Source: Marchantia polymorpha subsp. ruderalis (taxonomy: Eukaryota; Streptophyta; Marchantiopsida; Marchantiales; Marchantiaceae). Taken from it: 64,000 nt of DNA. The DNA is taken from assembly GCA_037833965.1 (NCBI GenBank), contig AP031358.1:22824001-22888000 (forward strand), read 5' to 3'. A program made the position numbers and the translations under genes. Shown in pieces: positions 51,931 to 62,480 of the stretch. Each line of letters starts with the position of its first letter. Position 1 is the first letter of the stretch. The notes beneath the pieces were generated by a model, which worked only from the letters and a program-made list of their open reading frames with translations, had not been told where the DNA came from and ran no database searches.

Positions 51931-54900
51931 CGTGCAACCTTGCCGGCCTGCGGTGTTTAAAAAATAATAAGAATAAAGAATAAAAAATCTAAAAATGCCT
52001 CAAAATTGGCAGCCTATTTTAAAAATGCATTATAAAATGCCTATTTTAAAATAATTTAATATCTATGCACCACTAAATCTATCATTGCATATGTATCTAT
52101 TTCAATCAACATGTTACACATTTATTGCCATATCATATGTGTATTCCACACACAAAATTTACCTACATAATTATTTGTCTTTATTGTATAATAAAATCAT
52201 ATTCAACACATTGATTGACTGCAAATTTTGAATAATTTTGAATGGAAATGGGAAAAATTATATGAGAAACAAATCTTTGAAGTATTTTCATCCATCATGA
52301 AACAGAGAAAGTTATTCTTGAAAAATAATTTCAAATATTTATTCAGGTAAACAAGTAACAATGCTTAAGAAATTTCAAGGTTTTAGAATTTTTCTTAATA
52401 TTATATTTTTCTATAATTTAGAATTGAGAAAATTTTCAACAAATGATTCACTGTTTATTATATAAGATAAAAGAACAAAGTTATTTAGTTTGAAATAATC
52501 AAGAAATAAAAATTCAAAATCAAGACAACAAAAAAATTACTTGATGATATGTCATTGTAAAAAAAATTTGTTACTGGATCCATCAAGTTTTGTTTTATCC
52601 GATGCGATCCCAACGACAATCACAGTCATCGGTGTTCTTCTATCGACCCAATGATGACAATATGTATGATTGAGCAGCAACATGCAAAGGAGTAACAAAC
52701 TAGAGTGTGCACGAGTTGGAGCAGAGACCTCATATCAAAAAAACTTTTGTTTCAGTAAGAACTTATGAAAATTGAAGAAAAACTTTGAGTGCTCACGCAC
52801 AAATCAATTATGAAGCTTTTTTGTATTGGGCTTATGCAAGATGAAGCATGCATCATTGTTGGAACAAAATTTAAGAGCAGCAAACTGATCGAATTGTACA
52901 AGAGCAGTGGCCCTATCCATCATATGGTCCTAAAGAAGAAGGTGCAATCAATATATGGCTAGCCTATATAGATACTACTAATTTGAACAAGGCCAAAATT
53001 ACTTCGTATGACCGTCGGCCCTATAATACGCATGATTTTTTGTTAGCATTCTACTTTGTCAGCTTGTATTCCTGTAGCTAAACTTGTGAATTAATTTTAG
53101 TATAACACTTACCACTCTCACTTCTCTCATTGAAGCTTTTCTTATGAAATGTTTGGTAATCTAATGATATCATTTTCATGATGTCATTTTGTCCAAAACT
53201 TCATGCACTAATTTTTTTGAACTTCACTTCATAGCATTTATTTGTGCCAGATTCCATTCACTACATGCTTATCTCATCATTTAAACATTTTGCAACCTAA
53301 AACTATTATGACTTCAATTTTTCAATATGCTTACATGTAACTATATGTTTATACTTTCATGCTTCAAAATCCTTGAGCTGTGGAAATTAGAACTATATTT
53401 AGTTCTTCTTGTTTTCATTCCATGAAGAATGTATTTCATTTGTTTGTTCATCATCTATTACTCTTTTCAACATATTTTGGTATTTTCACAATCGACTTAT
53501 AGTCTCTACTTTTGGATTGGAACAAAGGTTTTAGTGCTAGTTCACATTACAGGTGAATTTACTATCTTACTCGTTACGTATTGATCAAAATTCTTGTTTA
53601 ATAATCAAGAGTACTTGCTAAAAAACAACAAAAACAAGATTATTGAGTCCTTTGAATCTTGCAAGGTTGGTTGTGTATCTAATCTTCCAACGTCTAGATA
53701 AATTATAATAATAATTTTTTTTTATTATAATTGAAGAGAATCTACAGGACTAGGTTTAAATTGGTCATGTGAATCTGGCAGATGAAACATAATAATTGAC
53801 ATTCCAAAAATTCTAATGTTTTGGATAAATTTTCCATATACCAATGTCATGAGTTGCCATAATGCTTGAATAGTAATCTAGACAACTTGATTTTTTTGGT
53901 GTAGTTAAAGAGCTGCTTTCAAAACTGATAATTAGATGACCTGCGTTCATGGGTTTGACACCCCATAGTACGTCGCTTGGAAATTTTCATTCTTCTTTGA
54001 ACAAGACAAGCACGGTTTTTAATCTTACTTATCAATTTGATACATGGTTCTCTAGTATACATCTTCTGTGCATCTTTCGTGACTTCTTTTTATCACACCC
54101 TCAACGTCTTGATGTTTCTTTTGACTTTTCAGACTTCAGGTTTTTTTAGGGTTTTGAGTATCAAAATCGGCAACCTTACAACAGTAATTGTATGATATTC
54201 ACTTGTACGCAAAGCTCAAAGTGAAACGATACTTGTATTCTGCTTCCTTTGAAATAAATGACAAATGTTTCAACACAAGCATGAAAATTGACCCAGAGAG
54301 ATCTTTTACAAAAAATTATCTAAAGGCAACTATTTTTTGTTGGCAAATCATCTCCACAATGTAGGTGCATGGAAGTTGAGACAATATTGATTTATTAGAC
54401 ACGAGCTTTGTTGTCCTGTAGTTGCGAGTCGGCTCACGAAGTTTAGACACTTACTATATTTAGACGTGAAGTTAGGGTTCGGGTCATGAGGGGTATACAG
54501 TCGGGGACGGCTCGAAAAACGTTAGTTCTTCGAGTTGAGCCTAGAAGCGTTGGGAGCGTAGAGCGATTTTCCCCTTTGCGTCGACCTGGATTCTCCGAGT
54601 GTGGAGTGGGTTGGGCTCGACTCATGTTTGTGACGGTGACGGTTTGGTTCCAGTAGGGTAATCGACCGACGGGAATTCCAGTGGGGAATCTCCTGTTTGT
54701 TTCACTCGAAGAACTCGTTTACATACATCGAATCCGTCGGTGTGACGTTGTCAAGTCAGTTTGTCTAATGTAGAAGATCATCACGTTTCACGATCAAGGT
54801 TTAGAACTTCACATCGATGAGTTTCAAGAGTTCGTACAGTCTCAGTCAATCTCGAGAGTTCTTACAGTCTGCGTCCATCGTTGGTTCAATCATCATTGTC

Positions 54901-55760
54901 GGAAGAGCAAAGTGGGTGTGTTTGATTTAGGGTTCGAGCGCGCTACGTGTAAGGTGCAGTCCAAAAGATTTTGAGGTCCTTCGAAGGTAGCGGAAGTGGA
55001 GCTTAGATGAAGAGTTCATCGGTTAAGCTTGTGTTGGAAGTGCAAAGGAAACTGAAAGCGAAGGATTAGAGTTCTGCGAAGAGAACTTTGTCTCTTGAGT
55101 GGTATTGACGTGGTGGTGGTCGAGGAGCGTTGTAGAGGCCCTGCAGCAGAAGAAACATCTTTCGGAAGGCACTCTTCCGCTTTGCTTGCTGCGCCTTTCC
55201 ACCAAGTTACTGTGGTTCGAACGAGGAAAGAAGCGATCGAGCGATCGATCGATCGTTGGCCCGACGAGCTCTGTGCATGTGCCAGTTTCTGTTTTTCCTG
55301 TAGGTCGACGACGAAAGCCCGAGCCGATCGATTGGTGTCGTGTAGTCTTTGGCTTTCTCCGCACAATTTCCGGACACGAGACATATTGGCATTGTCGAGT
55401 GAGTGAGTGAGAAAGAGAGAGTGAGCTCTTGTGAGGAAGTGCGGGTCGCATCGAAGTCTACGCACGAGGATTCGGTTGTGCGGGTTTGTTACGCTTTTTC
55501 ATATGAATGAGAGTGATCGTGGATCGTGAGGGGCTGGCCGTCTTTTCGTAATTTGCCGGTCGGTTGGCGCTACGCGGACTAGAACAGTTCGGTGGGCAGA
55601 AGAGCCAGAGCCGAGGCCACTGTCGCTCAGGGAGAGGAGAGTGGGCGATTTACGGGCTGCTTCGGCGACCGGTTAATTCTTCTTCTCATCGGGGAGGTTG
55701 GGTCAGAAAAGCAAACGGCGTATCGGTGGAACGCAAGAGAGATGAACGAGAGAAGAAGTG
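51931..55760. other. Gene-poor region: AT-rich to about 54.4 kb, then mixed-composition sequence
   Basis: The AT-rich part holds only short frames. From 54.4 to 55.76 kb composition rises towards that of the retroelement, and several overlapping frames occur on both strands (around 55.0-55.5 kb) without family motifs. This could be flanking DNA, an older insertion, or part of the retrotransposon if its LTR begins further left than I propose. Confidence 0.4.
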
Positions 55761-57545
55761 TGTGATGCCCTAAGTAGGTTTGGTGGCTTCTGTGGTCCTT
55801 GCAGTGAGTGTTCTCTCTGGACTTGAGTTCTTTTTCAATCGTCCCTCGTTAGTCGAAGGTGGAACAGAGACCTAAATCGGAACCTCGATTGATGAAATGA
55901 GGGACCAAGGAATCGAGTATGTAGGCTAGATTCTCAGTCGAATTCTCAGTCTGTTTCTTTACGCGGGAAAGCTGCGCTATTTCTCCCATTCGTAGTAAAG
56001 CCAGCGAAATTTTGAAAACTGGAGGTTTAACCCAGCCCGGAGTACTCGAGTGTTGCGCCTACGGACTGCATGCCTCATGCAATATAGTAGGACAAAGGAG
56101 TAAGCATTTTGACTAGCTGGCTGGGCACAAGTTGACTTGTCGGAGGGATAGATACGTTGTTACGTGCACTGTTTTGCATGTTTCCTATCTCCCCTTCCTC
56201 CTGTCACACGTGCAGAACTTTATTGTTTCTACAAGCCCTTCGTTTCTCTTCCCGGATGGCAGTTTCTGGTTCTAAAAGAGTGGCCTAGTGTCTCGTTCTG
56301 TTTCCCTCGGGGTTTGTCTAGTTGCATCAAGTGGCGACTGAGGTTTTCCTCATCGCCCACCGTCCAACCCGTTCCTCAATCTGTTCCAGGAACCAGTATA
56401 TACTTTGTATAGTAGGTTTCTTCGAGATGAGCACGGTATCTGATATGGGAGACAATAGATTCAGCGCAATTGTGTGAATATGTGCGGTAACACAACGACC
56501 AATTTTGAGACCCCGTTTTAATAGTTGACATCTATGGCGCAAGGGACATACAGAGATTGGCGATCATTTTCTTCTGTACAGAGGAGAATTAAAGTTGGAG
56601 GTCAACCTACGGGAACGGCAGGTTGTTAGTAACTTTTTGCCCCAGACTTACTTCTGAAGTACAAAGTTTATCACGGAGCTAAGGGCAGACGGACGGAGGT
56701 CGAGACAAACACCGGCGCCTTAGTGACGTGAGACCATTTTGGGTTTATTTCACCTGTTTATTTAGACACAAAATATTTCACCTCCTCACACTCTGCCTCA
56801 GATTTACAGAAATTGGTGCAGTACCGGCAACAGACGTTTTTTTGGTTGTATAGGTAGTCCGTGTGTGATCGTCGTGTAGAAGCTATCTACAGAGGCAAGA
56901 TCCTTAGTAGAGAACAGGAAAAATGCACACATGGACTTTGATGATGCTTCTGACGAGGTGAACAGAGTGAATAAAGACTAACAGAAGGTACTGTCAGAGG
57001 ATAATTCGAAGGAGGGAAAAAGACCAGAATCTTCTGTTTTTTTAAATCTGCTATTGGTACCATAGGCACCAAGATTGGGTACCTCCCACCAGCGGGTGAA
57101 CACCACGGTAGAGTTGTCAGATCACTGGAACCGAATGCATAGATCTTTGAGGTGTAAATGGAGGTAACTTACCTTGGTTATGTCGAAGTTGGTTACTATA
57201 AATCTCTCTCTTTCCTAAAATATTTCATGGGATAGGAATGTTTAGTGCCGTTGCTCTCGAATGACTACCTAGATGTTTAGTATATCCATACCTATATCCA
57301 CACGAACTTAGTTCCATAGCGTTTTATAGCTGATCCAGAGAAAATTACGTGTGACTTAGTTTGGCATAGTAGCATGGTGGAATAGTCCAATAGCAGCAAC
57401 CTCCGGTTTGAAGATCTGTTAGGCGAAGATAGCCTATGCAGGTATTTTGATTACGTTCAGTTTTGATAAATACAGTAGTGCTGAGTTTGCAGTAGAAAGT
57501 TTCAAAATCACTAGTTAATGTGAATTTGTTTATACATAGTTCTTT

Positions 57546-57573
57546 AAAACTATTAAAATCTTTTAATAGTTTT
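57546..57573. repeat. Perfect 28-bp hairpin in the retroelement leader
   Basis: Arms aaaactattaaaa and ttttaatagtttt flank a 2-nt centre (tc). It lies about 100 bp upstream of the acidic open frame. A role in transcription or RNA structure is possible but unproven. Confidence 0.9.
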
Positions 57574-57670
57574 TATAGTTGAATTGTTTCTAGTTTTCCC
57601 TACAGATTTAGTTTACAAATATTTGTGAACAATCCTTGCACACAGCGGAGTTTTGACGTGTGAAGAGAAA

Positions 57671-58027
57671 ATGCCGCTTGGTGAGAAAGTGGGAGACAGT
57701 TTACCAGAAATTCAGACAGTGGAGGTCGTCAGTCGCCAGGAACGTGGTCAGGAGCAGGAGGTGACGGTGCAGCCTCAAGTAGAAGAGAATCTGGTAAACC
57801 CTGTTGTGGTAGAAGAAAAAAATTATGGATTAGATTGGGACGAGACACTAGCCGTAGAAAAACTTCTAGAGGAATCCGACCTAGAGTACAGGGTATGTGA
57901 GGATGAGTTACTAGACCTTCCGCAGGATATTGCTGACCATTTGAGAGATGTTCAGTATGTTCAAGACTGTCTTTCAGAAGAAATTCTTGTACTAGAGAAA
58001 TTTCTTGATAGTCTCCCAAAGGATTGA
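57671..58027 (+). CDS. Small acidic open frame upstream of gag, unknown function
   Basis: The first ATG at 57671 opens 118 codons (MPLGEKVGDSLPEIQTVEVV ...) ending LEKFLDSLPKD with TGA. The product is strongly acidic, with repeated Glu/Asp and Leu in a helical pattern (ETLAVEKLLEESDLEYRVCE), and has no motif I recognise. It is in a different frame from gag and ends about 550 bp before the first gag ATG. It lies within the probable 5' LTR or leader. It could be an extra element-encoded protein, a captured host exon, or a chance frame. Confidence 0.4.
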   Translation: MPLGEKVGDSLPEIQTVEVVSRQERGQEQEVTVQPQVEENLVNPVVVEEKNYGLDWDETLAVEKLLEESDLEYRVCEDELLDLPQDIADHLRDVQYVQDCLSEEILVLEKFLDSLPKD

Positions 58028-58078
58028 TAGCAAATACTTGTAGCGTTTAGACAGGAGGTACTGAAGGGATCGGTAGTT

Positions 58079-58114
58079 TGCACCCGGTCTCACTATTGCA
58101 CCCGGTCTCACTAT
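58079..58114. repeat. Perfect 18-bp tandem duplication in the retroelement leader
   Basis: tgcacccggtctcactat occurs twice back to back (58079-58096 and 58097-58114). The two copies are identical. Confidence 0.95.
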
Positions 58115-58217
58115 GTGCGCGCCCGTGTAGGGGTGACGCTGATTTCCGGAGTAGTTGTACTCCTGTGTGCTGGCGATATGGGGCTGGACTTGATCACCGG
58201 CCGGTCTATCTATGTTT

Positions 58218-58260
58218 CTCTCACGGTGAGACTAGAGTGATGACCAGTAGACCGTGAGAG
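58218..58260. repeat. 10-bp inverted repeat upstream of gag
   Basis: ctctcacggt (58218-58227) and accgtgagag (58251-58260) are exact reverse complements with a 23-nt loop. In an LTR-element leader such stems can serve in dimerisation or packaging; that is inference. Confidence 0.8.
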
Positions 58261-58575
58261 TCTTCTTGCTGTGATGACAGGTTAGATTGCCCATACCCCT
58301 TAGCTAGTAGGGCTAGAGTGGCTCAGTGCAGCACGACCTCAGGGGCGGATTGGGTTATTGGGTGGAGATCTGGCAGTGGTGCCAGTTGAGGTCTCGTCAT
58401 CACGGAGCAGTCTGGTGGTCCTGTTGAGGACCGCGGGGGATTTACGCGGAGTGGGTTGAGGTATCGGCTGCCTTCACCTATTTCGCCAATTGTTGCGGAG
58501 CAGGACCAGAGAGTTGCAGACACAGAGTCTTTGGTGGTGATATCGTCTAGTGTTCCCAGCCCATTGATTTGGGAC

Positions 58576-60264
58576 ATGGACGGGATGTACGGGGCTGCGA
58601 AGGGCCCTCGACGTTACTCTGGTGCAGTGGGCACCATTGAGCTTGATGATTTTATTCAGGAGTTCGACACGTGGTGTGATATGTAGTTTCTGCGCAACCC
58701 CACGTTGTTTACACCCTTCTTTGCATGGAAGGGGTTATTCCAGCATTTGGAGGGGCCTCTCATGGACGATTATCATGAGTTTGGGAGAGAGTATGCTGCA
58801 GAGATTGATGCATGGAGACGGCATTGGTCTCCGAACTACTCATCCATTACCCAGGGTGGTGTGGGTACCAGTGGAGCTGCAAGTATCGGCATCAGTGGAG
58901 GTGCGATTAGTAGCATCAGCGAGGGTACCAGTGGAGCAGTTGGCGCAACTGGTACTAGTACCAGTAGCGGTTCGGTTAGCATTGCCGGTGGCAGCACGAG
59001 GGGAGATGCTAGTGGCGTACCTTCGTTTAGCCCCATTCCTGAGTTCTTTCAGAGATTGAGGAAGAATTATCAGGGGGTGAAAACGGAGAAGTTGAGGAGC
59101 CTCCAGGAGTTTGAGCGGAAGACTGGTGAGAGTCTTCGTGAGGCATACACTCGTATGCGACGGCTCATCTCAATTACTCACGGTGTGACTGAGGCACAGG
59201 TTGTCCAGTACTGGTATCGGAGCCTGGACAGAGAGTTGCGGAGGAGAGTGTGTGATGCTACTCTCATGAGCGACTCATCACCCACATTAGCCCATGTGTT
59301 TGCTCTTTCTGAGAAGATTGAGCTTAACATGGTGGAGGAGAGGGTGGTGACGTCTACATTTGCGAGGGACACGACCACTACCTCGCGTATCCCACATAGC
59401 CCAGCACAGTCTCGCCCCATAAGTGGGAGTCGTGGAGGTCATACACGACATCCTTCAGGTCACAGAGAGCATAGTGCGCGGCCATCACTGCCTTCATTTT
59501 CGGGCCAGCCACAGGGACCATCATGTTGGACATGCGGAGGAAGTCATATGAGGAAGGATTGTCCCCAGGAGCGAGAAAGACAAACTCCACATGCTAGGCC
59601 ACAGCCGGCACAGGTGACCTGTGATCATTGTCATCGACCGGGTCATCCTCGAGAGCGTTGCTTTGACCTTCATCCTGAGTTGAGATCTGGAGGTAGAGGT
59701 CGTGGAGGTGATGCTCCGCGAGGCCGAGGTGGTCGAGGTGGCAAAGGTGGTAGAGGTACCGGGGCCATTGAGCGTACCGCAGCGAGTGCTACTTCCGCCA
59801 CAGAGAGCGCTATGGCTGCTCGGATTGAGCAGTTGGAGCAGAGGCTTGCTGCTATGGCTGGTCTGGGGACGAGCACTTCCACATCTTACGAGGGAGAGGA
59901 TTTCTCCTTTTTGGCCAGTGCAGCACAGGTTGAGGCATCAGTTGCAGTGACCAGAGGTGGTGCTCGCACTTCAGAGCCACGTGGTGCGACTGTGGAGTTG
60001 GACCCTCAGAGGGGTGAGGGTGGACGTCAGTCTAAACTTCCCCAGTCCTTTTTGTTGTCAGAGGTGGGTAGCAGTTCATCTATGAGACCTGCACCGCCTA
60101 ATGACACTAGAGTGAGAACTGAGGTTCTTACATCATCTGTTGTGGACACAGACGTGCCATCTAGTGCAGTGATGCAGATGGCCGGTTCAGTCTTGCGATC
60201 TCCATTGTTTTCAGCCACGGAGTTGATAGACTCTGGTATTGATTTGGCCGAGTATTTCGGATAG
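58576..60264 (+). pseudogene. gag: Retrotransposon gag with two zinc knuckles, interrupted by one stop
   Basis: The frame is open from about 58390, with its first ATG at 58576 (MDGMYGAAKGPRRYSGAVGT), a TAG at 58684-58686 and continuation to 60264. The N-terminal part, IELDDFIQEFDTWCDM then the TAG stop and FLRNPTLFTPFFAWKGL, has the Ty3 gag capsid pattern. FERKTGESLREAYTRMRRLI and VVQYWYRSLDRELRRRV follow. A Ser/Gly/Thr-rich insertion (about 58857-59020) separates two capsid-like parts. Two knuckles follow: CWTCGGSHMRKDC (59524-59562, CX2CX3HX4C) and CDHCHRPGHPRERC (59620-59661, CX2CX4HX4C), then an RG-rich nucleic-acid-binding stretch. The gag product should form the particle and bind element RNA. 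The stop fits a CAG-to-TAG change. The next gene lies in the -1 frame. Confidence 0.85.
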
Positions 60265-61238
60265 CAGCCACGTCGTGTGAGCATGGGAGAGTCGCTGCTA
60301 CGAGTGCCGAGATACGTGAGGATACAGTTGAGGACCCATCCTCAACGTCTACATTGTTCGAGGAGACGACTTGGCAGGCCGCAGCGGCAAGGATGGAGTC
60401 CTTACCAGCTCGCCCAGCCATTGATCGCAAGAGTATTGTTCTTGGTGTATGTATGATGGACAACCGAAGTGGTCTATTTCGGTTAGTGAGTTCTACAAGA
60501 CAGGTGTATGTCCCAGCCAGAGTTTTGTTGGATTCTGGTGCACAGCCCTTGATGTTGGGCAAGGCTCCATGCATTAGTTTGGGCATTCGGAGGTCAGAGT
60601 TGGAACCTTGCCCATTCCAGATCCAGACATCCCTCCGTGGCGCTAGCAACAGGTCTTACTTTATGACGAGGGAGAGCATAGCGGTGCAGTTGAGGCATGA
60701 TCACCCTCATGATAGCTCGCAGTTTGGAGTTCGTGCTGTGGTTACATCAGCAGAGCCATATGATGTGCTTGTTGATGGAGTGGTGTTATACCCGATGGGC
60801 TTTCGGATGGACTATTGGACGGAGACTGCCGCATATCGTCCTGGTTGGCAGTCCGGAGATGGACGTCTGAGCGAGCTGCCAGTGAGATTTATTTCTCGGG
60901 ATCGACCTCTTGGATCTTCATCAGCGGTCTTGGCATCTGTTGCGGGTTTTAGCGGAGTGCTTACTTGGCCCGATGACTTGTTGGAGGGGAACATGACTGC
61001 CGACGATACCTCACTCTACGAGGATGTGGAGGAGGTTGTGAGTTTCACAGTAGCGGTGACTTCACCCTTAGATGTTCCACTGTGGAGTTCGTGCCAGGCG
61101 CTACAGTTGGAGGCTGATAGGTTGGTGAAAAAGGCTTGGAGTGAAGCCTCTTTACCAACAGAGCCAGACAGGGCTTCAGCTGATCGGCTAGTTGGTGGTT
61201 CTAGCGCATTGTCTTCATTGGTTACTACACCTATTGCA
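60243..61238 (+). pseudogene. pro: Retrotransposon aspartic protease and linker (N-terminal part of pol)
   Basis: The pol frame is open from 60243 and overlaps the end of gag (60264) by 22 nt in the -1 register, so expression would need -1 frameshifting unless the shift is a mutation. I see no canonical slippery heptamer in the overlap. The protease signature VLLDSGAQPLMLGK has the catalytic Asp at codon 60531, in the pattern of retroviral-type aspartic proteases that work as homodimers. FGVRAVVTSAEPYDVLVDGV and the downstream region match the rest of the fold loosely. About 150 residues of unassigned linker lead into the methyltransferase. This part has no stop codons. Confidence 0.8.
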
Positions 61239-62240
61239 TGGGAGTATTCCTCAGAGGGCGTTTGTTTGCTAGATCTTTTTGGTGGGATCAGCACAGATTT
61301 GGCTGAAGTGTTGCAGTCAGGTATTCTCGTACGGAGATACTTGTATGTGGAGAAGGACGAGACTGCACGTCGAGTCTCTTCACGACATGTTGCACAGTTG
61401 ATGCGGCGTTTTCCTTCGTTGTTGCCGCGATCAGCTGTCCGAGGATTCCAGAAGGCGTTGCCTTCAGACATTTTGTTGCTGGGGGCGTGAGACCTTGACC
61501 GCGTTGGCCATATTGATATGGTGATTGCGGGCTGGCCATGTCAGGGACACACACGTGCTGGACATGGGACAGGGTTGCATGATCCCAAATCTCGGATGTT
61601 TTGGGAGATGATGTGAGTGTTACGTCATCTCCAAGTGCAGCAGACACGTTCTCCAGCATACATTCTGGAGAACGTTCCATTGTTGAGTGACACTCGGGCC
61701 CAGTTGATGGCGAGTGTCCATCAAATCCGAGCATGGATTGGATCAGCAATACTCTTGGATGCTGTGAAGGTTGGATCACGGGCTCATCGTGCACGTTTGT
61801 GGTGGACCAACCTTTTGCCACGTGAGATATTGCGTCATGCCTATGATTCGGTGCAGCGTGATCCTACACTCACCGTTGACAGTATCTTGAATGTTTCCCG
61901 ACACTCTCAGGTAGTGAGAGTTGCTGACAGGTCACATATGGCGTTGATGAACCGCGTAGGTCAGCCTCGGATGGCTTTACCTACATTTGTCAGTTATCCG
62001 GCATCACATGCATATCGTGATGGAGGACCTGGACTACTATGGGACAGTACCCTACATCAGTTTGTGGAGCCCAACGCTGATGAGAGAGAGCGTGCGATGG
62101 AGTTTCTTACTGGTGTGACCGCGGCTTCTTCAGTTTCAGAGGCATCGCGTCATCAAGTTTTGGTCAGGCTATGAACTTGAACTGCTTGACGTGGATTGTG
62201 AGCTTGGGTTTGGCCGAGCAACGCCATTTGCGCGCAGATT
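61239..62240 (+). pseudogene. DNMT3-like C5-cytosine DNA methyltransferase domain inside the retrotransposon pol
   Basis: In the same frame as the protease, the C5-methyltransferase motifs occur in canonical order. Motif I (SAM binding) is VCLLDLFGGISTDL (about 61260). The acidic ribose-binding position fits YVEKDE. Motif IV with the catalytic Cys is VIAGWPCQGHTRAG (Cys codon 61539-61541). Motif VI is YILENVPLL (61659 on). Motif VIII is SRAHRARLWWTNLLP (about 61780), which has the DNMT3-type HRARxxWxN form rather than the DNMT1/CMT QxRxR form. Motif IX is RMALPTFVSYPASHAYR (about 61970). A motif X-like segment (RHQVL, then QAMNLN in another frame) is split by a 1-nt frameshift near 62163. TGA stops at 61488 and 61614 interrupt the domain. 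All visible catalytic residues are otherwise intact. The enzyme would transfer methyl from S-adenosylmethionine to cytosine, perhaps in the element's own cDNA or at its insertion site. Confidence 0.9.
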
Positions 62241-62480
62241 TGAGTGCCTACCGGGACGGTAGTGGCAATGGCTGGGGGCGACAGGCGAGATATTTGTCAT
62301 CCTTGGAGTTTATGGGACGTGACGAAAGGACTTGCCAGAGTTGCAGCCCATGATGTTGGAGAGGATTCTCAGGTGGAGGTGGCTACGAAGGAGGGTACGG
62401 AGAACCCTTCTTTGCAGTGTGTAGCGTAGCAACCATTGACAGTGTCGCCTCCCTCTAGTGTGCCTATGGAGGAGGAATGA

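Noticed and set aside
55016..55465. 149-codon minus-strand frame and overlapping plus-strand frames
   Set aside because: Comparable frames exist on both strands over the same bases and none has a recognisable domain.
58372..58392. tggcagtggtgccagttgag as a retrotransposon primer-binding site
   Set aside because: It begins with TGG but does not match the 3' end of a tRNA I know to prime plant elements (for example tRNA-iMet), so it was not called.
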